From the NCBI GenBank assembly GCA_002471225.1, contig DKPO01000030.1:7810-71809 (forward strand): a DNA stretch of 64,000 nt, read 5' to 3'. Origin of the DNA: Porphyromonadaceae bacterium UBA7332. Lineage in GTDB: Bacteria; Bacteroidota; Bacteroidia; Bacteroidales; UBA7332. The stretch's first letter is position 1, and every line of letters begins with the position of its first letter. The translations under genes were made by a program, and so were the position numbers. Under the pieces are notes generated by a model, which was not told the DNA's origin, ran no database searches, and was given only the letters and a program-made list of their open reading frames with translations. Positions 1 through 7,434 of this stretch are shown here, one piece after another.

Positions 1-711
1 AATGGTAAGCGGATCGGAAGCATAAGGTTTTTTATACTCAACATTAATTTGTCCGGCTACCGCTTCATAACCGTTTTTTACAGAAGATGCTCCTTTAGAT
101 ATCTGGATACTTTCCATCCATGGCCCGGGAATATAATCCATTCCATATCGTGATACAGCTCCTCGGAAGTTCGGATTGTTTTCAGTCATCAATTGAACGT
201 ACTCATTGGATAAACCGAGCATTTTAATCTGTTTGGCTCCGGTCGCAGCATCTGCGTAGTTAACGTCAACGCTGGCATTCGTTTCGAAAGCTTCGGAGAG
301 ATTACAGCAAGCTGCCCGCTGAAATTCAGCGGTACCTATTTTTTGAACTTGCAAAGGTTCAATAATAGACTGAATCGTCCCCATTCCTTTACCTCTGACT
401 ACAACTTCATTAAGTTTTGTGTTTTCACGTAATGTGATATTTAAATTTATGGCAGGATCACTGATGATTAGGGTATCGGTTATGTATCCGATATAACTAA
501 TTACGAGTTTATGGACGGATGGGTTAGCTGCCATTTCAAACTTACCATCAAGATCAGTTGAAGTACCGGCCGTCGTTCCTTCCCATAAAATGTTTGCTCC
601 GATTAACGGATTACTGTATTCATCCTGCACGATGCCTCTGACCTTCTGTTGTGCAGATAGCCGGATACTTACTACCGTGATCAGTAGTAAGAGTATTATA
701 TATTTTCTCAT
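1..711 (-). CDS. TonB-dependent receptor, N-terminal part (cut by window edge)
   Basis: The first 237 codons of an outer-membrane active transporter; the C-terminal barrel lies outside the window. A signal peptide (start MRKYIILLLL, ending near SAQQ) is followed by a carboxypeptidase-regulatory-like domain (about residues 22-105) and the start of the plug domain, with the VVVRGKG stretch typical of a TonB-box region. The plug contains the PGPWMESIQ and GQINVEYKKP stretches found in a Bacteroidetes receptor group that often sits beside heavy-metal-associated proteins (family recollection). The gene just upstream encodes a Cys/His-rich membrane protein, which fits a metal-related role, but the substrate is inferred. 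The start is the ATG at 709-711; the upstream neighbour ends 127 nt away, so co-transcription is plausible. Confidence 0.88.
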   Translation of the reverse strand, partial: MRKYIILLLLITVVSIRLSAQQKVRGIVQDEYSNPLIGANILWEGTTAGTSTDLDGKFEMAANPSVHKLVISYIGYITDTLIISDPAINLNITLRENTKLNEVVVRGKGMGTIQSIIEPLQVQKIGTAEFQRAACCNLSEAFETNASVDVNYADAATGAKQIKMLGLSNEYVQLMTENNPNFRGAVSRYGMDYIPGPWMESIQISKGASSVKNGYEAVAGQINVEYKKPYASDPLTI

Positions 712-838
712 TGAATTCGTGTTATTTTATGATCTATAAGTGTATAGAGATTCGGACATATAGGTATTATATGCCGGTGAAATGATATACCGTATCTTTA
801 AAAGATAATGTATATATCAGATAGAATTCATAAAATAA

Positions 839-1273
839 TCAGATAAGAAGTATTGCATTCAGTGACAAAATCTGCCTGCCGGATGCAATAAATGCAGAGC
901 TGGTTTTAAAAGGTGAGAATAATCTTTGAATAACAGGTATTCTAAGAAAATTAAACAGGAATAATAAACACGTAAACAAGACAACCTTTAACGAAGAATG
1001 TATAGGTGGGATTGTCTGAATATCTTTATTCTGTTCGGCTATTGAAATGTTTTGAGAACAATAGCAATTGGTTTCAGCGTTTGGCGATGATTCAGGCATA
1101 CTCGTGTCTGAATGCATACAACAGCTGGAAACTTCTTTGTTTTCGGTGTAGTTTGTAGTGGAGAACATATCACAATGATTACAATTCAAATGCTGAAATG
1201 TAATACTTAACCCGGATAATGCAAGGATGCCTATCAGGAATAGTGAAGCGATATGTTTTAATTGATTCTCCAT
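839..1273 (-). CDS. small Cys/His-rich membrane protein, possibly metal-related
   Basis: A 144-residue protein with an N-terminal hydrophobic segment (about 8-27), a polar extracytoplasmic stretch with many potential metal ligands (CNHC near residue 31, CCMH near 51, CYC near 70) and a second hydrophobic segment (about 95-113). I do not recognise a named family. Its position directly upstream of the TonB receptor, together with the Cys/His cluster, suggests heavy-metal (for example copper) sensing or handling; this is inference from context. A near-perfect Bacteroidetes promoter ends only about 12 nt before the ATG, so the transcript would be almost leaderless. There is no alternative Met nearby downstream. 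Confidence 0.65.
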   Translation of the reverse strand: MENQLKHIASLFLIGILALSGLSITFQHLNCNHCDMFSTTNYTENKEVSSCCMHSDTSMPESSPNAETNCYCSQNISIAEQNKDIQTIPPIHSSLKVVLFTCLLFLFNFLRIPVIQRLFSPFKTSSAFIASGRQILSLNAILLI

Positions 1274-1284
1274 ATTTATATTCG

Positions 1285-1315
1285 CAAATATAGATTAATT
1301 CTAAGCAGTAGCAAA
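1285..1315 (-). promoter_or_regulatory. Bacteroidetes-type promoter for the Cys/His-rich protein
   Basis: On the minus strand TTTG (1312-1315), 19 nt, then TATATTTG (1285-1292): both elements match the Bacteroidetes sigma consensus with canonical spacing. Transcription would begin near 1280, only about 7 nt before the ATG at 1273. Confidence 0.7.
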
Positions 1316-1360
1316 TTCTGAGTTAGTAACAATTGTTAATCACTAATCATCGAAAAAGAA

Positions 1361-1390
1361 AAAAGACCGGGATTTTCCCGGTCTTTTTTT
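1361..1390. terminator. intrinsic terminator
   Basis: Perfect 7-bp GC-rich stem (gaccggg 1365-1371 / cccggtc 1377-1383) with A-run on one side and T-run on the other, so it works in either direction. It serves the chitinase gene, which ends at 1420 on the minus strand. Confidence 0.88.
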
Positions 1391-1419
1391 AATTCAATTT
1401 AGCCTATATGACAGTTGTA

Positions 1420-3387
1420 TTATTTGTTTACCATTTCCCATGGACCCCATAGATCTTTACCAGGATAGTCTCCGATAGATACATACCACTTGTTCTTATA
1501 CATTTGTCCTTCATAAATAACAAATGTTCCCGGATTCGGATAGGCAAGGTTGATATCATAAGGTAAGGCTTTATCAGGAGTTGTACCTTCTCCGTTTTCG
1601 AGAATTAACTCCCATGGACCATTCGCTGTACCGGGAGTATCTCCGGCATTAGCCCACCATTTATTTTTGTATTTCTTTCCCTGATAAATAACAATAGTTC
1701 CGGCTACCGGATATGATTTAGCCGGATCATATTCAGTAATGCTTCCATTATCATTACCTCCATTATTGCCACCACCATCACCGTTTCCATTGTCGCCGCC
1801 GTTTCCATTATCGTCTCCACCTCTTACATATTGCCAGACATCTGATTTACCAGGTTCATCACCTTGTGTCCACCATTTGTTTGACCATACTTTTTGATTA
1901 TAAAGAACTTCTGTGCCAGATGTTGCATAAGTCATATCTGCTTTCCATAGCGGCACATTTTCAACAGAGTTAGCATCGATGATTTTAATTTTAATTTCAT
2001 CAATCGCTGTTTCTCCCTGATTATTTGAAGCGATTACTTTCAGTGTATGTTCGCCTATAGAGAGTTTACTTAATGTTATTGAAAAAGGATCTGTATTGAT
2101 TGTTTCGATCAATTGATTATTGATATAAAAAGAGACAGTTGCAGCCCTTTTTGCATTCGCAGAAAACTGTATAGTTTCAGTTTCGCGAATTAAAGCATTG
2201 TTGACCGGAGATGCAATTCTCACTGACGGTGTCGTTACCGGAGAATAGTTCTCAAGGATATTGTATGCAATTTTCGAATAATCAATACCATCTAAAGCCG
2301 GATTGATAGCTGATTTCTGAAGAAGTTGCCAGAACATAACACCATCGCCTTGTCCTGCACGGTTATGTTTACCTCCTTGTGCAACATATTCGGTAAATTC
2401 TCTTAAGCGATTTTCGTCATAAGTATAGTAGGGTCCCCAAGGCTCTTCAGGAATATGCATACCAAAAGCCACACGAAATCCATGTTTATTGGCATAGTAA
2501 GCATAAGAATCATACATAATTTCTCTTTTGGACGCAGATCCTGTATTATATCCCTGAAAGGCGACAAAATCCAGCATGTCACCAACTACTTTGAATACCG
2601 GAATCATATGGCCAGTAGAAGCAAAACCATATAATGAGATTGTGTAACCTTGTGAAGAAGTCGCATTATATTCATTCGATAGATCATCGCCTGTAGCTTC
2701 GGCTCGTTTAGCATACGCATAAGGTGATTCCGGATCATCATTTGCCGGATACGGAGTAGAACGGCCTAAGGCTCCGCAACCTGCAGGGGCACATGCAATA
2801 AGAAACCCTTCTTCTCTTGGGAGCAGTGCACGTGACGAACGAATCATGTCTATAAAGCGTGCCACATTCTGAGGCTCACCAATTGTAGCAAAACCTCCGT
2901 TTGGTTCGTAATCCCAATCAATTCCGTCAAATCCGAAATCACGAACAAAATCGGCAATCTGCTGATGATTTATATTATAAGCTTCGTCAGTTCCCCAATA
3001 GGTTTCTCCTCCGATAGATAAGATGACTTTAATGCCTTTAGACTTTAATATATCAACCGTTTCTTTTAGAGTTGCCCCATCGTAAGGGACTTCAATTCCA
3101 ACTTGTTTGATATCAAAAGAACCTTTTGCATAACGCATATTGGGTTTCACGAAAGACAAAAAGATATGTGTGACCTCTTCAGGGACATTTCTTAGTCTGG
3201 TCGATCCACCTGAAGGATAGGTTTCACTCCATGAGGGAAAGTATCCCACTACCAAAGGTTGGGTTGAAGCTGATTTTGTGAATAGTTTTCCTGCATCTCT
3301 CTTGGCAGAATCTAATACCTCATGTTCATTTGTACACGCAATTACTGTAAGAACAGCGAAACATAAGAAAAGAATTTTCTTAATCAT
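1420..3387 (-). CDS. GH18 chitinase, surface lipoprotein with three CBM5/12-type modules
   Basis: Secreted 655-residue glycoside hydrolase family 18 enzyme. Signal peptide with lipobox VIAC (Cys18) predicts a lipoprotein. The catalytic barrel spans about residues 45-385 and contains the GH18 signature DGIDWDYE (154-161) with Glu161 as the acid/base. An Ig-like domain follows (about 390-470). Three carbohydrate-binding repeats of the ChtBD3/CBM5-12 kind follow (about 480-525, 560-605, 612-653), each with the pattern YxxGTxVxYxxxxYxNKWW/Y and GDxPG; a Gly/Asn-rich linker separates the first two. GH18 also includes endo-glycosidases acting on N-glycans, but the chitin-type binding modules favour chitin or peptidoglycan-like GlcNAc polymers. 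It is monocistronic, with its own terminator and divergent from the porin gene. Confidence 0.9.
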   Translation of the reverse strand: MIKKILFLCFAVLTVIACTNEHEVLDSAKRDAGKLFTKSASTQPLVVGYFPSWSETYPSGGSTRLRNVPEEVTHIFLSFVKPNMRYAKGSFDIKQVGIEVPYDGATLKETVDILKSKGIKVILSIGGETYWGTDEAYNINHQQIADFVRDFGFDGIDWDYEPNGGFATIGEPQNVARFIDMIRSSRALLPREEGFLIACAPAGCGALGRSTPYPANDDPESPYAYAKRAEATGDDLSNEYNATSSQGYTISLYGFASTGHMIPVFKVVGDMLDFVAFQGYNTGSASKREIMYDSYAYYANKHGFRVAFGMHIPEEPWGPYYTYDENRLREFTEYVAQGGKHNRAGQGDGVMFWQLLQKSAINPALDGIDYSKIAYNILENYSPVTTPSVRIASPVNNALIRETETIQFSANAKRAATVSFYINNQLIETINTDPFSITLSKLSIGEHTLKVIASNNQGETAIDEIKIKIIDANSVENVPLWKADMTYATSGTEVLYNQKVWSNKWWTQGDEPGKSDVWQYVRGGDDNGNGGDNGNGDGGGNNGGNDNGSITEYDPAKSYPVAGTIVIYQGKKYKNKWWANAGDTPGTANGPWELILENGEGTTPDKALPYDINLAYPNPGTFVIYEGQMYKNKWYVSIGDYPGKDLWGPWEMVNK

Positions 3388-3727
3388 GTTTGATTTAGTT
3401 TAGTTATAGTGTTATGTATAAAGATAATTGAGAATATCTCCGGTTCGAATATAGCTTAAATAATTGATTAAATCCAAAATGTTCTATCCGCGCCTATTTC
3501 TTTAATATATTTTGGCATTATGAGCTCTAAACATTAAACAATACGGTTTCATATCTGTTTAATAATTGTAATAAAGCAAGTTAGATGAGATAGAGGGTCA
3601 GATTAAAGTTTTTTGATTTGTAATTTATCTTTATATAAAATGCTTGGAAATAATGAATCTTAATAAAATTGTAAGAATAGCTATATATCTATGTAACAGA
3701 AATGTAACTGCAATGTAATCGAAATAG
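3388..3727. other. AT-rich divergent spacer
   Basis: Region between the chitinase (minus) and porin (plus) genes. No ORF, RNA or strong hairpin is evident. I could not find a convincing TAnnTTTG element for the chitinase on the minus strand. The porin promoter begins at its right edge. Confidence 0.5.
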
Positions 3728-3759
3728 CTTGTTCGGGGTTAGCCTTTATTCTAATTTTG
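3728..3759 (+). promoter_or_regulatory. promoter of the porin gene
   Basis: TTG (3729-3731), 20 nt, then TAATTTTG (3752-3759). Transcription would start near 3764, which rules out a TTG start at 3757 and fixes translation at the ATG 3784. Confidence 0.72.
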
Positions 3760-3783
3760 CTCACGATAAAACAACAACACATT

Positions 3784-5067
3784 ATGCTAATTAAACAGAC
3801 AAACAGAATTCCTTTTATTCTAATTCTTTTTTTCTTGCTGGCCATAACTCCGTCTATGCAAGCACAAAACCGTTTTAAATCATTATTCGATGAAGATTCC
3901 GTTTATGTACTTCCTGCTCATGATCCGTTGTTAGACCAAATACGGAACATGCCGAATATTGAAGTAGGAAAAGGGGTTACTTTCCAACCTAAAGACAAAT
4001 GGTATAAGCTAACCATGCGTTTTCGTATGCAGAATATGGTGGGGATGTCATTTAATGACAGATTTTCATTAGAAAAAACCGAGGCTCAGGTAAAGCGTCT
4101 GCGTTTACGATTTGATGGTTATATCTATTCTCCTAAATTAACTTACTCTATTCAGTTGGGTTTTACTCCGTATGATGCTAAGCCGGTTAACGGGAATATG
4201 AATATTGTCCGTGATGCGATGGTTTATTATATTCCGAATTCGACATGGAATATCGGTTTTGGTCAGACAAAAATTAAGGCTAACCGTGCACGTATGAACT
4301 CTTCAAGTGCATTGCAGTTTGTTGATCGTTCTATTGTAAACTCAGAATTTAATATTGACCGTGACTTCGGATTCTTTGGAGAGTATAACAAGCGTTTATT
4401 TGCAGACTTTAATATCGTAGCCCGTGGATCTGTTACAAGCGGAGACGGTCGTAACTTCCAAAGCGCAGAGAAAAGTGGTTTTGCTTACACAGGACGACTT
4501 GAATTGTTTCCAATGGGGCGTTTTAAAGCTTTAGGTGATGTGTTCGAAGGCGATTATGAGCGTGAGGATAAACCTAAATTATTAGTTGCAGGTGGATATA
4601 GCTTTAATGATCGTGCCCTTAGACTCAGAGGTCAGACCGGCGATTTGATTGCTGACAATCAAAGTCGTAATTTGTCAAATTATTATCTGGATTTTATCTT
4701 TAAATATAATGGATTTGCTTTCTATACCGACTGGATGGGACGTATCTGTAATAATCCATTCATCCAGGTTGGAGATGAAATAGATCAAACTGTTTATACC
4801 GGTAATGGTGTAAACGTACAAACAAGTTATATTTTCCCAAGTAAATGGGAAATAGCAGCACGTAATTCAACATTGATTCCTGATCAGGAAGTTAGACCAA
4901 TGATTGGTTATAAATACTTTAATCAAACAACGTTGGGTGTAACCAGATACATTCTGGGACATAACCTGAAGGTGCAGGCTGATGCTTCTTTTAATTATAA
5001 GAAAGGTATGCCTCGCGATTCTTATAATTGTTATGAGATTCGTTTCCAGGTTGAATTAGGTTTTTAG
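3784..5067 (+). CDS. OprP/OprO-type (phosphate-selective) porin
   Basis: A 427-residue outer-membrane beta-barrel protein of the porin O/P family. It starts with a signal peptide (LILFFLLAITPSMQAQ), then a short periplasmic stretch, then alternating beta strands with the family-typical VKRLRLRFDGYIYSP and IGFGQTKI segments, ending in a terminal aromatic (ELGF) as expected for BAM recognition. The family name refers to phosphate/polyphosphate channels in Pseudomonas; in Bacteroidetes the substrate is usually unknown. The open frame could extend to a TTG at 3757, but the -7 box overlaps that codon, so ATG 3784 is chosen. Single gene with its own promoter and terminator. Confidence 0.86.
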   Translation: MLIKQTNRIPFILILFFLLAITPSMQAQNRFKSLFDEDSVYVLPAHDPLLDQIRNMPNIEVGKGVTFQPKDKWYKLTMRFRMQNMVGMSFNDRFSLEKTEAQVKRLRLRFDGYIYSPKLTYSIQLGFTPYDAKPVNGNMNIVRDAMVYYIPNSTWNIGFGQTKIKANRARMNSSSALQFVDRSIVNSEFNIDRDFGFFGEYNKRLFADFNIVARGSVTSGDGRNFQSAEKSGFAYTGRLELFPMGRFKALGDVFEGDYEREDKPKLLVAGGYSFNDRALRLRGQTGDLIADNQSRNLSNYYLDFIFKYNGFAFYTDWMGRICNNPFIQVGDEIDQTVYTGNGVNVQTSYIFPSKWEIAARNSTLIPDQEVRPMIGYKYFNQTTLGVTRYILGHNLKVQADASFNYKKGMPRDSYNCYEIRFQVELGF

Positions 5068-5091
5068 AAAGCGATTACTTAGATATATTTA

Positions 5092-5134
5092 CCCTCACTA
5101 TTCTTTTCTTAAAGAATGGTGAGGGATTTTTTTT
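5092..5134 (+). terminator. intrinsic terminator after the porin
   Basis: 15-bp stem (5092-5106 / 5111-5125, one G-U pair), 4-nt loop, then a T-run 5127-5134. Confidence 0.9.
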
Positions 5135-5151
5135 GTAAGGATTATTTCTTA

Positions 5152-5159
5152 TACATTTG
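5152..5159 (+). promoter_or_regulatory. queC: -7 element of the queC promoter
   Basis: TACATTTG matches TAnnTTTG. A TTTG at 5132-5135 lies 16 nt upstream, slightly closer than ideal. Transcription from about 5164 would give a 65-nt leader that carries the preQ1-like aptamer. Confidence 0.55.
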
Positions 5160-5193
5160 TCCTGTAAATATGCGATGCTATTTTTCTAATAGC

Positions 5194-5225
5194 CGTGTGC
5201 TTGGAATAACCACGTAAAAAACAAG
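5194..5225 (+). ncRNA. putative preQ1-I riboswitch in front of queC
   Basis: The queC leader can fold as a compact H-type pseudoknot with the preQ1 class I layout. P1 is CGTG (5194-5197) with CACG (5211-5214). The first loop residue is U (5198). P2 pairs CTTG (5200-5203) with CAAG (5222-5225). An A-rich L3 (TAAAAAA, 5215-5221) links P1 to P2. A C at 5210 lies immediately 5' of the P1 3' strand, where the ligand-pairing cytosine sits in known aptamers. The L3 plus downstream pairing tract resembles the Bacillus aptamer. P2 ends three nt before the queC ATG (5229), so ligand binding would hide the initiation region (translational control). Weak point: P1 has only four pairs. Confidence 0.75.
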
Positions 5226-5228
5226 ATT

Positions 5229-5888
5229 ATGAAAATGAACAGAGAAGTAGCCCTTGTCGTATTTAGCGGGGGACAGGACTCAACAACGTGCCTTTTTTGG
5301 GCGAAGAAGAATTTTAAGAGAGTCGTTGCTTTAAGTTTCCTTTACGGGCAAAAGCATAGTAATGAAGTAGAACTGGCAAGGAAGATCGCATTGGATGCAG
5401 ATGTGGAATTTCATTTGATGGATGTTTCTTTTATTGGAACTCTCGGACAAAATTCACTGACTGATACGACGATCAAAATGGATCAGGATAAACCGGAAGG
5501 AGGTGTACCCAATACATTTGTGCCTGGCAGGAATTTGTTCTTCTTGAGTATTGCAGCCGTATTTGCTCGTGAGAAAGGTATTAATCACATTGTGACAGGT
5601 GTTTCTCAAACTGATTTCAGTGGATATCCCGATTGCAGAGATGCTTTTATAAAGTCTTTGAATGTGACCTTGAACCTGGCAATGGATGAACAATTTGTTT
5701 TGCATACGCCTCTCATGTGGATTGATAAAACCGAAACCTGGGCTTTGGCTGATGAGCTGGGTGTGTTGGATTTGATCCGGAATGAAACTTTGACTTGTTA
5801 TAATGGTATTCAGGGAGATGGTTGTGGCGAGTGTCCTGCTTGTAAATTACGCAGAGAAGGATTACAAAACTATTTAAGCCAAAAATAA
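5229..5888 (+). CDS. queC: 7-cyano-7-deazaguanine synthase QueC
   Basis: ATP-dependent enzyme converting 7-carboxy-7-deazaguanine to preQ0 in queuosine biosynthesis, cytoplasmic. The N-terminal PP-loop ATP pyrophosphatase motif SGGQDS is at residues 13-18. The C-terminal zinc site is complete (Cys190, Cys199, Cys202, Cys205). The 219-residue length is normal for the family. No other queuosine gene is adjacent. The leader contains a candidate preQ1 riboswitch, which would give feedback control by the pathway product. The start at 5229 gives MKMN; the ATG at 5235 is an alternative. Confidence 0.96.
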   Translation: MKMNREVALVVFSGGQDSTTCLFWAKKNFKRVVALSFLYGQKHSNEVELARKIALDADVEFHLMDVSFIGTLGQNSLTDTTIKMDQDKPEGGVPNTFVPGRNLFFLSIAAVFAREKGINHIVTGVSQTDFSGYPDCRDAFIKSLNVTLNLAMDEQFVLHTPLMWIDKTETWALADELGVLDLIRNETLTCYNGIQGDGCGECPACKLRREGLQNYLSQK

Positions 5889-5893
5889 AATAT

Positions 5894-5935
5894 AAACCTC
5901 CGTTATCAGATTATCTGATAACGGAGGTTTTTTTT
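5894..5935. terminator. bidirectional terminator between queC and the SDR gene
   Basis: Perfect 16-bp stem (5895-5910 / 5914-5929) with 3-nt loop; T-run on the plus strand and an A/T-rich tract on the other side, between convergent genes. Confidence 0.92.
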
Positions 5936-6653
5936 AATCATAAATCATTTTCTTTGTGACTCCTCCATCTACAACCAGATTGATACCATTGACAAAATCA
6001 TTATCCTTGTCGCTCAGATAAAAGGCTGCCTTTACGATATCCTGTGGACGACCGACCCTTCCGGAAGGATGGAAGCAATGCTCTTTAGATGATATTTGTT
6101 CATATTTATCACAAACGATCCATCCGGGAGAAATAGCATTGACCGTCATATTCTGATTAGCTGTTGAAATAGCTAAAGAAGAAGTTAATGAAACAACGCC
6201 TCCTTTTGATGCACCATACAGTTCCCAATCAGGTTCATTTTGCGCCCATCGGGTGGATGCTATATTAATAATGCGCCCGTATTGTGAGATATCGTGTAGT
6301 TTGATAAATGCTTTACAGCAAAAGAAAGTTGCTTTCAGATTTACACTCATCAGACGTTCATAGTCTTCAAAAGATGTTTCTCTTATATCTTTATTAAAAT
6401 ATGCAATTGCCGCATTGTTGATAAGTATGTTAATAACGCCGCTTTCTGATTTTATTTCAGTAAAGATCTTATCAATGCTTTCAGGATGGCGTAAATCTAT
6501 TTGTTTAAATATAATATCAGGAGATAGATTATTGTGTTGCTTAATATCCAGTGCGTAAACCTGGTATCCTTTTTGATTATATGCTTCAGCAAGTGCTAAT
6601 CCGATCCCTCTTGTAGCACCTGTTATAACGACTGTCTCTTTATTGTTTTCCAT
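5934..6653 (-). CDS. SDR family NAD(P)-dependent oxidoreductase
   Basis: Classical short-chain dehydrogenase/reductase of 239 residues. It has the Rossmann motif TGATRGIG near residue 11, the NNAA motif, the catalytic Tyr-Lys pair in YGASK and a C-terminal NGINLVVDGG stretch. Such proteins reduce or oxidise a carbonyl/hydroxyl substrate; the substrate cannot be read from the sequence. It stands alone, convergent with queC, with which it shares a terminator. A -7 element lies about 32 nt upstream of the ATG. Confidence 0.88.
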   Translation of the reverse strand: MENNKETVVITGATRGIGLALAEAYNQKGYQVYALDIKQHNNLSPDIIFKQIDLRHPESIDKIFTEIKSESGVINILINNAAIAYFNKDIRETSFEDYERLMSVNLKATFFCCKAFIKLHDISQYGRIINIASTRWAQNEPDWELYGASKGGVVSLTSSLAISTANQNMTVNAISPGWIVCDKYEQISSKEHCFHPSGRVGRPQDIVKAAFYLSDKDNDFVNGINLVVDGGVTKKMIYD

Positions 6654-6684
6654 AATTATAAAAGGGTTATTATATTTCAGAATC

Positions 6685-6692
6685 CAAATATA
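6685..6692 (-). promoter_or_regulatory. -7 element for the SDR gene
   Basis: Minus strand TATATTTG, 32 nt before the ATG. No good TTTG at the -33 position. Confidence 0.45.
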
Positions 6693-6895
6693 TAACAGAA
6701 AACTATTTTCGGTATGGCTTTAGCACTTATTTGTAGTTTTAATGATATACACTTGAAATAAGTGACAATGAAATGTTTTTTTATTACAAAACCTATACGT
6801 CTAAGTAACTGAAATGAATGCTTTTATTCATAGAAAAGAAAGTAGTATGAAAAACTGATCAGCGATCTTTGCTTTCGTAAATAAAACAAAAGCAT

Positions 6896-7360
6896 ATGAG
6901 ATTTTTAAGTATTTTGATCGTACTAATCAGTTTCCTGACAAGTAATATGTCAGCGAAAGCAGAAGGGAAAGAAGCAGAAGCGGTTAATGATAATGTTAAA
7001 TGGGAGTTTTACGCTTCTACAGAAGAAACAGTATCGAAAGAATTAAATGAGCTGTTTGATGATATTTATGTTCAAAAAGAAGAAGTCGTACCGGGTGATC
7101 CGAATAAACGGACGGTCATACGTAAACCTGATATTTATTACACAGTTCGTTCATTAGATAAATATATAAAGAAAGCCACAAAAAAAGGAGATTATACACC
7201 TTTGGAGAGCGAAAAGTTACGGGTACATCTTTATCAGGTGGCACTAGCAGCGATTGACAGCGATACAGATTCATTTGAATCAAGTCTCCGAAAATACAAA
7301 AAAGACCAACCGGGTCAGCTAATGTTGTTTCAAAGAGTTTCTTTGAAAAGTGTATATTAA
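6896..7360 (+). CDS. secreted protein of unknown function
   Basis: A 154-residue protein with a signal peptide (about 1-22, ending at SAKA) and an acidic, lysine-rich mature region with no recognised motif. Much of it looks alpha-helical (residues 45-60, 85-135). It lies 74 nt upstream of the SusC-like gene on the same strand, with no terminator between them, so it could be the first gene of that operon. It might equally be independent. I do not recognise the family. The weak upstream element GATCTTTG at 6864-6871 could serve as its -7 box. Confidence 0.7.
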   Translation: MRFLSILIVLISFLTSNMSAKAEGKEAEAVNDNVKWEFYASTEETVSKELNELFDDIYVQKEEVVPGDPNKRTVIRKPDIYYTVRSLDKYIKKATKKGDYTPLESEKLRVHLYQVALAAIDSDTDSFESSLRKYKKDQPGQLMLFQRVSLKSVY

Positions 7361-7434
7361 TATCTTATTAATCGGGAATCAAAAAAATAACTAATCATAA
7401 AGGGCACATAGCCATTCTTCTATTACAGATTTAA

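Noticed and set aside
3757..3783. Longer porin start at TTG 3757
   Set aside because: The TAATTTTG promoter box (3752-3759) overlaps it; the ATG at 3784 begins a proper signal peptide.
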